64,000 nucleotides of DNA, taken from positions 62,001 through 126,000 of the forward strand of contig JBBPIM010000002.1 of assembly GCA_038040325.1 (NCBI GenBank). The letters are read 5' to 3'. The position numbers and the translations under genes are program-made. Under the pieces are notes generated by a model, which worked only from the letters and a program-made list of their open reading frames with translations, did not search any database and was not told where the DNA came from. This document shows positions 52,092-59,800 of the stretch, piece by piece (position 1 is the stretch's first letter; every line of letters begins with the position of its first letter). The stretch comes from Mayfieldus profundus. GTDB taxonomy: Bacteria; Actinomycetota; Thermoleophilia; Solirubrobacterales; 70-9.

Positions 52092-52736
52092 ATGGCAAGA
52101 CTGAGGTTGGACATCTCGATGTCACTGGACGGCTTCATCGCCGGGCCGAACCCGAGCGAGGAGGACCCGCTCGGGGAAGGTGGCATGCAGCTGCACGCGT
52201 GGGCTTTCAAGCTTGCCACCTGGCGCAAGCCGCACGGCCAGGAGGGCGGCGAGGTAAATGAGTCCACCCCGGTCGTCGAGGAGTCACTGGAGAACATCGG
52301 CGCGACCGTGATGGGCCGCAACATGTTCGGCGGCGGCGAGGGCCCCTGGGGCGACGACCCCTGGAACGGCTGGTGGGGAGACGACCCTCCCTTCCACACG
52401 CCGGTCTTCGTGCTCACCCACCACGCGCGCGAGCCGCTGGCGATGCAGGGAGGCACGAGCTTCACCTTCGTCACCGACGGCATCGAGTCCGCGCTCGAGG
52501 AGGCCAAGGACGCCGCCGGTGGCAAGGACGTCGCGCTGGGGGGCGGCGCCGACGTCGCTCAACAGTATCTCGCGGCGGGCTTGATCGACGAGATGCAGAT
52601 CAACGTGGTCCCGGTCATGCTCGGCGGCGGAGCCCGGCTGCTCGACAACCTCGCGGGAGCCGACGTCAAGCTCGAGCCGATCCGGGTGGTCGAGACGCCC
52701 GAGGTCACCCACCTCAAGTACCGCGTCGTGAAGTGA
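52092..52736 (+). CDS. dihydrofolate-reductase/RibD C-terminal-domain family protein
   Basis: 214 residues: MARLRLDISMSLDGFIAGPN at the N terminus, ATVMGRNMFGGGEGPW, and GGKDVALGGGADVAQQYLAAGLIDEM near 140-165 (nucleotide-binding and fold signatures of the RibD_C group). LDNLAGADVKLEPIRVVETP is near the end. It probably reduces a pterin- or pyrimidine-like substrate with NADPH, but such stand-alone members are mostly uncharacterised. A ribosome binding site (AAGGAGG) precedes the ATG. Last gene of cassette 6. Confidence 0.85.
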   Translation: MARLRLDISMSLDGFIAGPNPSEEDPLGEGGMQLHAWAFKLATWRKPHGQEGGEVNESTPVVEESLENIGATVMGRNMFGGGEGPWGDDPWNGWWGDDPPFHTPVFVLTHHAREPLAMQGGTSFTFVTDGIESALEEAKDAAGGKDVALGGGADVAQQYLAAGLIDEMQINVVPVMLGGGARLLDNLAGADVKLEPIRVVETPEVTHLKYRVVK

Positions 52737-52739
52737 CGC

Positions 52740-52770
52740 GCGGCCGTAGTTCAGTCGCCAGCCGCGCCCA
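52740..52770 (+). repeat. collapsed tRNA-Val remnant
   Basis: GGCCGTAGTTCAGT resembles the tRNA 5' end through the D-arm and is joined directly to GCCAGCCGCGCCCA, the end of the T-arm with the acceptor strand. It looks like a tRNA-Val copy with an internal deletion of about 40 bp, 24 bp before fragment 6. Confidence 0.65.
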
Positions 52771-52794
52771 TCAGTCATGAGGTCAGGTCGGCCG

Positions 52795-52839
52795 CGCCTC
52801 ACACGCGAGAGGTCGCTGGTTCGAAACCAGCCGCGCCCA
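52795..52839 (+). repeat. tRNA-Val 3' fragment 6 (distal end of the array)
   Basis: 45 bp matching tRNA positions 29-73 with a single T-to-C change (CGCCTCAC). It marks the right border of the cassette array; the glycosyltransferase cluster promoter begins 27 bp later. Confidence 0.95.
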
Positions 52840-52877
52840 TCGGTCACGCACTGCGCGCAGTCCGCTAGGTTCTCGCC

Positions 52878-53801
52878 GTGCCCGCGCGTCCGTCAGAGCC
52901 AGAGGCAGCGCGCGCCGGCTCCGGCCCGCGCCAGAGCCCCCGTCTGATCAGCGTTGTCATTCCGGTCCTCACAGGCGCCGCAACCCTTCCCCACCAGCTG
53001 AAGGCGCTTCGCGCTCAAGACTACGCCGGGGCGTGGGAGGTGGTGATCGCAGACAACGGCTCTACCGACGCCAGCGTCGAGATCGCGGAGCGGTGGGTGA
53101 AGCATTTCCCCTGCGGACGGGTGGTACACGCGGTCGGCCGCAGGTCCGCGGGCCATGCGCGCAACGTCGGCGCGGCGCAGGCCGGTGGCGACTTCCTCGC
53201 GTTCACGGACGCTGACGACGTCCCCCGCCCCGGGTGGCTGACTGCACTGGCGCAGGGCGCTCGGCACGGCGACCTCGTCGCGGGCGGCATTGACGTCGAC
53301 GGGCTCAGCGACCCGCGCTCGCGGTCCTGGCATGCGATCCCTCCGCGCGAGCGCGCGCTGCGTGGCTTTCGCTTTCTCCCATTTGCGAGCGGTACGAACA
53401 CGGGGGTGTGGGCCGACGTCTTCGAGCGCCTGGGGGGATTCGACGAGTACATGGCCTCCGCCGAGGACATCGAGTTCTCCTGGCGCGCGCAGCTGGCCTC
53501 CTACCGCGTGGTCTCGGCCCCGGAGGCGGTGGTCCAGGAGCGCCTCAGGCGGCGGGTGAGCTCGCTCGCTCGCCAGCACTTCCGCTACGGAACGTCGGGA
53601 CCGAACCTCTACCGCCGCTTCCGGGACGCCGGCATGCCGCGCCCGCGCGCCTCGGAGACGCTGCGGACATGGGCCTGGATCCTGTGCGCGTGGCCGGCGG
53701 CCTCCTGGTCCGCTCGGGTGAGGGGCCGCTGGGCGCTCGAGGCGGCGCTTGCCGGCGGGGGGATCGCCGCCAGCGTGCGCAACCGGTTGCTGATCGTCTG
53801 A
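52878..53801 (+). CDS. GT2-family glycosyltransferase
   Basis: 307 residues of GT-A fold: LISVVIPVLTGAATLPHQL (about 23), DNGSTDAS, the metal-binding TDADD (FLAFTDADDVPRPGW, near 113) and EDIEFSWRAQLASYRV. It transfers a sugar from a nucleotide-sugar to a surface glycan or lipid carrier; the sugar is unknown. The GTG at 52878 follows TAGGTT by 6 nt. It is first in a plus-strand cluster and similar to the GT2 at 56010. Confidence 0.88.
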   Translation: MPARPSEPEAARAGSGPRQSPRLISVVIPVLTGAATLPHQLKALRAQDYAGAWEVVIADNGSTDASVEIAERWVKHFPCGRVVHAVGRRSAGHARNVGAAQAGGDFLAFTDADDVPRPGWLTALAQGARHGDLVAGGIDVDGLSDPRSRSWHAIPPRERALRGFRFLPFASGTNTGVWADVFERLGGFDEYMASAEDIEFSWRAQLASYRVVSAPEAVVQERLRRRVSSLARQHFRYGTSGPNLYRRFRDAGMPRPRASETLRTWAWILCAWPAASWSARVRGRWALEAALAGGGIAASVRNRLLIV

Positions 53802-53806
53802 GCGTC

Positions 53807-55183
53807 GTGTCCGCACGCACCAAGCCCACGCACCTCGTGGAAGTCGGGCTGTCATGGCCTCCGGAGACATTCCTGCAGTGGAAGCTCGAGGGCTTGGCGC
53901 GGCGCGGCTTTCGGGTCACGGTGGTCTCCTTCTTCCGGCACGGGCCGCCGTTCTCGATGTCCGGCGTCGACGTCCTTCACATGCCCGACTGGAGCGCGCC
54001 GCTGCACCGGATCGTGTTCGGCGTCGCGTGGGACTGTCTCAGGCTCGCGGTCAGGCACCCGCGGCGGCTGGTCGCCCTCCTCGTCGCGTTCGCCCGCCCA
54101 TCCCGGCGATCGCCCGTTCGCGCCGGGCTCGGCTACCGGCCCAAGCTGCGCCGCAAGCTGCGCGAGGAAATCGGCTGGCTGCGCCTGTTCCTGCCGCTCG
54201 CAGCGCTGCGGCCCGATGTCGCGCACTTCGAATGGGAGTCGACGGCGGTCTCCTACCAGCTGATCGCCGACGTATGGCGATGCCCGATCGTGATCAGCTG
54301 CCACGGAGGGCTTCAGGCCTACGGGCAGTCGGTCTCGTACAGGCGCGTGCTTGCGGGCCTGCCAGCAGCCTTCGAGCGGGCGTCTGCCGTGCAGTGCGTC
54401 TCCAAGATCGAGCGGACCGAGGCGATCCGGCACGGGCTGGATCCCGCCAAGGCCCGGCTGATGCCGTGCGGGGTCGATCCCGCCGTGTTCTCGCCACCGG
54501 CGCGGGGAGCACGCGGCGGCAACCCGATGCGCCTGATGGCGGTCGGATGGCTGCGCTGGATGAAGGGCTACGAGTACGCCGTCCGGACGGTGCGTGCGCT
54601 GCTCGACGCCGGCGTGCCCGCGCGGCTGGACGTCTTCGGCGGAGACCCGCTGCCGCCTGTGGGCGAGCCCAGCGACCGCGCGCGCATCCTCCACACGGTC
54701 TCCGACCTGGGGCTGGGCGATCACGTACGGGTGCACGGGCACGTTCCGACCCAGACCCTGGTCGACCACCTGCGACGTTCCCACGCGTTCCTGCACTCGA
54801 GCGTCAGCGAGGGGCTGCCGGTAGTCATCCTCGAGGCGATGGCCTGCGAGCTACCCGTGGTGGCGGCGGACTGCGGCGGCGTGAGAGAGGCGGTGCGCGA
54901 CTGCGTCGAGGGCTTCGTCGTCCCGCCGCGGGACCCGGTTCGCGCTGCCGCCGCGCTGGAGCGCCTGTGGAATGAGCCGGAGCTTCGCGAGCGGATGGGC
55001 CGGGCCGGCCGGGCGCGCGTGCTGACCGCGTTCACTCTGGAGGGCCATCTAGACGGCATGGAGACGCTCTACCGCGAAGTCACAACGCGCCCCCGGTCAC
55101 GGGCCGGTGCTGTGCCGGCAGGTGACCTGAACCCAAGACGACCCCATCGCGTTCGGCCTCGAGGTCGAACGAAGCCGGGATAG
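53807..55183 (+). CDS. GT4-family glycosyltransferase
   Basis: 458 residues of GT-B fold: N-terminal HLVEVGLSWPPETFLQWKLE, a Lys/Arg-rich middle, and the C-terminal donor domain with MAVGWLRWMKGYEYAVRTV, HAFLHSSVSEGLPVVILEAMACELPVV and GGVREAVRD. The E-x7-E motif (EGLPVVILE) is intact. A basic tail (RPHRVRPRGR) follows. The N terminus is nearly shared with the GT4 at 56876, so they are paralogues. The GTG at 53807 lies 5 bp after the stop of the previous gene. Confidence 0.88.
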   Translation: MSARTKPTHLVEVGLSWPPETFLQWKLEGLARRGFRVTVVSFFRHGPPFSMSGVDVLHMPDWSAPLHRIVFGVAWDCLRLAVRHPRRLVALLVAFARPSRRSPVRAGLGYRPKLRRKLREEIGWLRLFLPLAALRPDVAHFEWESTAVSYQLIADVWRCPIVISCHGGLQAYGQSVSYRRVLAGLPAAFERASAVQCVSKIERTEAIRHGLDPAKARLMPCGVDPAVFSPPARGARGGNPMRLMAVGWLRWMKGYEYAVRTVRALLDAGVPARLDVFGGDPLPPVGEPSDRARILHTVSDLGLGDHVRVHGHVPTQTLVDHLRRSHAFLHSSVSEGLPVVILEAMACELPVVAADCGGVREAVRDCVEGFVVPPRDPVRAAAALERLWNEPELRERMGRAGRARVLTAFTLEGHLDGMETLYREVTTRPRSRAGAVPAGDLNPRRPHRVRPRGRTKPG

Positions 55184-55258
55184 CATGCGCCGACCGAACC
55201 CTGCACTGCCATTAAATTGGGCCGGTGGTTTCGTCTCCGGCCATCGTCCCAGCGGGTA

Positions 55259-56002
55259 GTGGACCACACAAGCTACATCCGCGACTGGTCACCGGTCCCG
55301 ACAAGCCGCTACCAGCAGGCTCAGCAGACGGAGCACCGATATTGGAGCCTGCAGGATCGCCGCCTCCTCAATCTCGAAGCGAAGTACTACTTCTACGCAG
55401 GGCATTACGAGTGGACGAGGCACAGAGTTTTGCTCAATCCCTTTTGCGTGCGTGACTCCAGCCCAGGAAACTTCCAAATTCCGGCTGACGAGATGGAAGG
55501 CTGCCTCGTCCTCGACGTTGGATGCGGGCCTGCGTCTGACACGCTTTCGCTCGTTCATTGCGCCAGCGTTTGCGCGGTCGATCCACTTCTCGACGTTTAT
55601 CGGGAGATGCAGCCGTTCGGATGGGAGTTCTTCAAGACGCTCGCCTCAGTCGGCGCAGAGGAACTGCCGTTTGACGACGGCGAGTTTCACTTCGCGTACT
55701 GCCGGAATGTTCTGGATCACACCCAGAACGCCGACGAGGTTCTTCGTGAGATCGCGAGGGTGCTGCATCCGCGCGGGCAGCTCCTGTTGGCCTGCGATGC
55801 TCGACATGGACGCGGGGGTGGCCCACCTCACCCGTATGCGTGGAGCATCGAGACGCTGGAGACGCGAGTCTTCGGCCAGTTCGAGCCGGTCACGCCGATC
55901 ACGTTGCTCGACGACACCAAGACGCCGGTTGGGCGTGAGCAGAGCCGAGGTCAGCGGGTTCGCTGGGTCTGTCGTGTTCGACGAAAGACGACGCCGCTTT
56001 GA
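55259..56002 (+). CDS. SAM-dependent methyltransferase
   Basis: 247 residues from the GTG at 55259. Class I fold: motif I CLVLDVGCGPASDTLSL near 84-100, AVDPLLDVYREM (acidic end of strand 2), ELPFDDGEFHFAYCRNVLDH (motif near 136) and VLHPRGQLLLAC. It probably methylates a sugar or glycan chain end. The start is uncertain: a TTG at 55217 in frame would add 14 residues. GC content and codon use look lower than in the neighbouring genes, which hints at a separate origin. Confidence 0.82.
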   Translation: MDHTSYIRDWSPVPTSRYQQAQQTEHRYWSLQDRRLLNLEAKYYFYAGHYEWTRHRVLLNPFCVRDSSPGNFQIPADEMEGCLVLDVGCGPASDTLSLVHCASVCAVDPLLDVYREMQPFGWEFFKTLASVGAEELPFDDGEFHFAYCRNVLDHTQNADEVLREIARVLHPRGQLLLACDARHGRGGGPPHPYAWSIETLETRVFGQFEPVTPITLLDDTKTPVGREQSRGQRVRWVCRVRRKTTPL

Positions 56003-56009
56003 TGCCGGC

Positions 56010-56897
56010 GTGAGCGCAACCAAGGACCCAAGGGAGCGACCCGCGCTGATCAGCGTGGTGATCCCGATTCGCAACGGCGAGGCGCACCTCGGCGCGCAGC
56101 TCGCCTCGCTCGCGGCTCAGACATACGACGGCCCGTGGGAGGTGGTCGCCGTCGACAACCGGTGTACCGACGGGAGCATCGGGATCGTCGAGAGCTGGCG
56201 CGACCGGCTCCCGGCGCTCATCGTGGCCGACGCCCGCGCCCGTCGGGGGCTCGGCCACGCACGCAATGCAGGCGCCGCCGCGGCCCGGGGAGACTTCCTC
56301 GCCTTCTGCGACGCCGACGACGTGACGGCGCCGAGCTGGCTCGAGAAGCTGGCCGGCGCGGCGCCGGGCGGCGACCTCGTCGGGGGTGCCATCGAGCAGG
56401 AGGCGCTGAACGGCCGGCTTCAGCGAGCCTGGCAACCCTCGGATCCGCTCACCTCGCTGCTCTCGAGCTATGGCTTCATGTCCTATCCCCCGGGCGGTAA
56501 CTGCGGCATCTGGGCGGACGTGGCCCGCGAGATCGGATGGGACGAGTCGTTCGCGTTCGGGTCGTCGGACATCGACTTCGGCTGGCGGGCCCAGCTGGCC
56601 GGATACCGCGTGGCCTTCGCCCCGGGCGCGCTGATCCGGCGGCGGTTCCGGACCACCCTGCGGTCGACCGTGAAGCAGTACTTCAGATACGGGGTGTCCG
56701 AGCCCCACCTGTTCAAGCGGTGGAGCCGTCAGGGTATGAAGCGCGACATCGGTGATGTCGCCGAGAGGTGGCGGTGGCTGGCCCGATCGCTGCCCCTGCT
56801 TCGGAGCGAGACCGGGCGGGGCCATTGGCTGCGCGTGGCGGCACTGTGCTGCGGGCGTATCTGCGGGAGCCTTCGGTGGCGCGTCGTCTATCTCTGA
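56010..56897 (+). CDS. GT2-family glycosyltransferase
   Basis: 295 residues: LISVVIPIRNGEAHLGAQLA, AVDNRCTDGS, FLAFCDADDVTAPSW (metal-binding DADD), and SDIDFGWRAQLAGYRV. A C-terminal region is similar to the GT2 at 52878, so they probably arose by duplication. The GTG at 56010 is 7 bp after the methyltransferase stop. Its end overlaps the next GT4 gene by about 22 bp. Confidence 0.87.
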   Translation: MSATKDPRERPALISVVIPIRNGEAHLGAQLASLAAQTYDGPWEVVAVDNRCTDGSIGIVESWRDRLPALIVADARARRGLGHARNAGAAAARGDFLAFCDADDVTAPSWLEKLAGAAPGGDLVGGAIEQEALNGRLQRAWQPSDPLTSLLSSYGFMSYPPGGNCGIWADVAREIGWDESFAFGSSDIDFGWRAQLAGYRVAFAPGALIRRRFRTTLRSTVKQYFRYGVSEPHLFKRWSRQGMKRDIGDVAERWRWLARSLPLLRSETGRGHWLRVAALCCGRICGSLRWRVVYL

Positions 56898-58060
56898 ACG
56901 GGCACGGGCGCCGGACGCCCTCGTTGGCCCGGGCGAACGGCTCGCCCCGCGGCCTGCGCCTTGTCGAGCTGGGTTTGAGCTGGCCTCCGGAGACGTTCCT
57001 GCAGCTCAAGCTGAAGTGCCTCGCCGAACGTGGCATCGACGTGATCGTCGGCTCGGCCAACCCCCGGCGTGCGCCGACGTGCGAGCTCACCGGGGTCCAG
57101 GTGAAGCAGCTCCCAGGACCCCACCGCAGGGCGCTGGGCTCCTTGCGGCTCCATCTCCGCCTGATCCGGCTGCGCCCCGACGTGCTCCACTTCGAGTGGC
57201 TTACCGTCGCCTCGACGCACCTCCGGCTGCTCGAGGCCTGGAACGGGCCCGTCGTCGTCAGCTGCCGCGGCTCCGATCTGCCGGTCGGCGGTCCTGTTCC
57301 GAACCGGCCTCGGGCATCCGCCCTGCAGGCCGTGTTCGCCCGCGCCGACGCGGTCCACTGCGTCGCCGAGGCCGCCAAGCGGGATGCGCTCGCCTTCGGG
57401 CTCGCTCCGGAAAAGGCCTGCCTGATCCGCGCCGCCGTCGACGTGGAGTTCTTCGAACCGCCGGCGCATCGAATCCCAACCGAGCACGGCTTCTCGATCG
57501 TCAGCGTCGGCTGGCTGCGCTGGCTGAAGGGCCACGAGTACGCCGTGCTCATGATCGCCGAGTTGGCGCGCCGCGGAATCCCCGCAAGTCTCGACGTCCT
57601 CGGCGGCGACCCGACGGCCGACACGCTGGAGCAGAGCCAGCGCGCACGAATCCTGCACACGGCGCGCGATCTCGGCGTGAGCGACCGCGTCCGACTGCAC
57701 GGGAACGTCGAGCCGGCCGAGGTGCGCGCTCACCTTCAGCGCGCCCACGCCTTCCTGCATGCGAGCCTGAGCGAGGGCCTGCCGAACGTGATCCTCGAGG
57801 CGATGGCCTGCGGGCTGCCGGTCGTCGCCACCGACGTCGGCGGAACGCGGGAGGCGGTGCGCCACGGCATCGACGGTTTTCTGGCGCCTCCGCGAGACCC
57901 GGGTTTCGCCGCAGCCGCGCTGGGCGCCCTGTGGCGCGACCCCGACCTGCGCGAGCGCATGGGCCGAGCCGCCAGGGCGCGCGTCGAGGCCGAGTTCACG
58001 CTCGAGCGCCAGACGCGGCAATGGGTGGAGCTCTACGAACGGGTGACGGCAGGTGCCTGA
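56876..58060 (+). CDS. GT4-family glycosyltransferase
   Basis: 394 residues from the GTG at 56876: RLVELGLSWPPETFLQLKLK near the N terminus, VSVGWLRWLKGHEYAVLMI, HAFLHASLSEGLPNVILEAMACGLPVVATDVGG and GTREAVRHG. It retains the E-x7-E donor motif. It is clearly paralogous to the GT4 at 53807. The precise start is uncertain because the frame opens farther upstream, inside the previous gene. It overlaps the next gene by 8 bp. Confidence 0.85.
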   Translation: MARRLSLNGHGRRTPSLARANGSPRGLRLVELGLSWPPETFLQLKLKCLAERGIDVIVGSANPRRAPTCELTGVQVKQLPGPHRRALGSLRLHLRLIRLRPDVLHFEWLTVASTHLRLLEAWNGPVVVSCRGSDLPVGGPVPNRPRASALQAVFARADAVHCVAEAAKRDALAFGLAPEKACLIRAAVDVEFFEPPAHRIPTEHGFSIVSVGWLRWLKGHEYAVLMIAELARRGIPASLDVLGGDPTADTLEQSQRARILHTARDLGVSDRVRLHGNVEPAEVRAHLQRAHAFLHASLSEGLPNVILEAMACGLPVVATDVGGTREAVRHGIDGFLAPPRDPGFAAAALGALWRDPDLRERMGRAARARVEAEFTLERQTRQWVELYERVTAGA

Positions 58061-58901
58061 ATCACTGCTGACGGTTCTGATGCCCGTGCGGGACTACCAC
58101 CCCGCCTACCTCGAGCGGGCGCTGAAGTCCATCCTCGGCCAGACGTCACCGCGCTGGCGCCTGCTCGTGATCGACGACGGGGCCGATGCGGGCCTGAGCG
58201 AGATTCTCGACGGCGCGCTCGGCGACGACCGCGTTCGCCTGATTCCCAGCGAGCCGCGCGGGTTCGCGGCAGCGCTGAACACGGGACAGCGCCAAGCCGC
58301 CACCGAATTCGTCTCGGTCCTGTTCGCCGACGACGTGCTCGCTCCGGCCGCGGTCGAGGTACTCACCTCCTTCATCGAGCGCTTTCCGGAGGTGGACGTC
58401 TTCCATGCGTCGCTGGTGTTCATCGACGAACAGGACCGGCCGATCAGCGAGGTTCGGCGCGCGCGGGACTCCTTCACGCTCGCCGATTTTCAGAACGGCT
58501 CACCCGTCAAGCACCCCCTCGCCTGGCGTCGGGAGCTGGCGCTCGCGCTGGGGGGGATGGACGAGTCGCTGGCTCCGATCGGCGTCGACGACTATGACTT
58601 CCCATGGTCGCTGGCCGACGCCGGCGCCCGGTTCATGGCCATCGCCGAATGCCTCTACCTGGAGCGTGACCACCGCGACGGGTTCCGGCTCACCACCCAT
58701 GTCCCGCGCAACGTCCACGTCCGGACCCTGCGCCGGATCATGCGCAAGCACGGCGTTGGCAGGGCGCAGGCCAACTCCATGATCGCCAGGGCGAAACGGG
58801 GTTACCTGCGCCAATGCCTGTACCGCACCCGCGTCGACCGCTGGGTCAAGCAGCGGCTCGGCCACGACCCCCGGCGAGGCTGGCGGGAGAGCTACCGATG
58901 A
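58053..58901 (+). CDS. GT2-family glycosyltransferase
   Basis: 282 residues: LTVLMPVRDYHPAYLERALK, RLLVIDDGADAGLSE, VSVLFADDVLAPAAVEVL (the DXD-like ADD), and MDESLAPIGVDDYDFPWSLAD. It is a GT-A transferase of a different subgroup from the two others here. The GTG at 58053 lies inside the end of the previous GT4, and its stop overlaps the methyltransferase start (ATGA), so it belongs to the same transcript. Confidence 0.87.
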   Translation: MPESLLTVLMPVRDYHPAYLERALKSILGQTSPRWRLLVIDDGADAGLSEILDGALGDDRVRLIPSEPRGFAAALNTGQRQAATEFVSVLFADDVLAPAAVEVLTSFIERFPEVDVFHASLVFIDEQDRPISEVRRARDSFTLADFQNGSPVKHPLAWRRELALALGGMDESLAPIGVDDYDFPWSLADAGARFMAIAECLYLERDHRDGFRLTTHVPRNVHVRTLRRIMRKHGVGRAQANSMIARAKRGYLRQCLYRTRVDRWVKQRLGHDPRRGWRESYR

Positions 58902-59800
58902 GTGCGCGGATACCCGAAGCGCAGCGCATGGATCGCGGCGCGCCGGCACACGCGGCCGCCCCCCAGGGCCGGCCTCGGGAGCCGCGGTTTCCGTTCGGAG
59001 AGAACTGGCTGCGGCTCCTCGAGCACGTCGACGAGGAGCGGGTGCGGATCGCCGAGCGCTCGCTCCGCGAGACGCTGGGCATCGACGACCTTTCCGGCAG
59101 GACCTTCCTGGATGCGGGGTCGGGGAGCGGGCCCTTCTCGCTTGCAGCGACGCGTCTGGGCGCCGCGCGCGTGCACTCGTTCGACTTCGACCCCGACAGC
59201 GTCGCCTGCACGCGACTGATGAAGGAGCGCTTCGCGCCGGACCTCGAGACGTGGACGATCGAGGCCGGCGACGTCACGGACGCGGCCTACTGCGCTTCGC
59301 TCGGCGGCTTTGACGTCGTCTACTGCTTCGGGGTCCTGCACAGCGCCGGCGCGATGTGGCAGGCGCTGGACAACCTGGTGGGGACCGTTGCGTCCGGGGG
59401 GCTGCTGTTCGTGTCGATCTACAACCACCAGGGCCGCACGAGCAAGCGCTGGCGCCGCGTGAAGCGTCTCTACAACAGGCTTCCGAACAGGCTGCGGCCG
59501 CTGTTCGCGGCGACCGTGTGGCTTCCGTTCGAAGCGAGGTACGCCGCGTACGGGCTCACTCACGAGCCGCGCACCTATCTCCGCACCTGGACGCGCAGGG
59601 ATCGCGGCATGAGCAAGTGGCACGACATCGTCGATTGGGTCGGCGGCTATCCGTTCGAGTTCGCCAGGCCCGAGCAGGTCTTCGACCGATGCCGGGCGCA
59701 CGGGCTCGAGCTGGTCGGCCTGGCCACCGTCCGTGGGCGCTCGGCCTGCAACGAGTTCGTGTTCCGCAGGAGCACCGGGAGCGCCGCATGTGCGGACTAG
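58898..59800 (+). CDS. SAM-dependent methyltransferase
   Basis: 300 residues: N-terminal RFPFGENWLRLLEHVDEERV, motif I TFLDAGSGSGPFSLAATRL near 68-86, SFDFDPDSVACTRL, and VVYCFGVLHSAGAMWQAL near 142. A longer C-terminal half contains RRDRGMSKWHDIVDWVGGYPFE. It is of the type found in polysaccharide clusters next to asparagine-synthase-like genes. It overlaps the previous GT2 by 4 bp and the next gene by 13 bp. Confidence 0.85.
   Translation: MSARIPEAQRMDRGAPAHAAAPQGRPREPRFPFGENWLRLLEHVDEERVRIAERSLRETLGIDDLSGRTFLDAGSGSGPFSLAATRLGAARVHSFDFDPDSVACTRLMKERFAPDLETWTIEAGDVTDAAYCASLGGFDVVYCFGVLHSAGAMWQALDNLVGTVASGGLLFVSIYNHQGRTSKRWRRVKRLYNRLPNRLRPLFAATVWLPFEARYAAYGLTHEPRTYLRTWTRRDRGMSKWHDIVDWVGGYPFEFARPEQVFDRCRAHGLELVGLATVRGRSACNEFVFRRSTGSAACAD

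Larger units (their letters stand above)
40102..52839 (+). mobile_element. array of six tRNA-Val-delimited gene cassettes
   Basis: One intact tRNA-Val is followed by 3' fragments ending at 41587, 44002, 45007, 45553, 47855 and 52839, all in the same orientation. The intervals (about 1.4, 2.4, 1.0, 0.55, 2.3 and 5.0 kb) carry accessory genes. The 3' fragments start in the anticodon stem, where many tyrosine integrases cross over. Three cassette ends carry a shared hairpin-plus-iteron element next to the fragment, on the side expected for an element-derived attachment arm. No integrase, transposase or excisionase is seen, so movement would depend on an enzyme encoded elsewhere. Serial integration at one tRNA is the simplest reading. 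Confidence 0.8.

Noticed and set aside
40102..52839. CRISPR array
   Set aside because: Repeats match a tRNA, intervals are 0.5-5 kb and contain genes, and no cas genes are present.
40102..52839. Classical integron cassette array
   Set aside because: The boundaries are tRNA fragments rather than attC sites with paired R/L boxes, and there is no intI.
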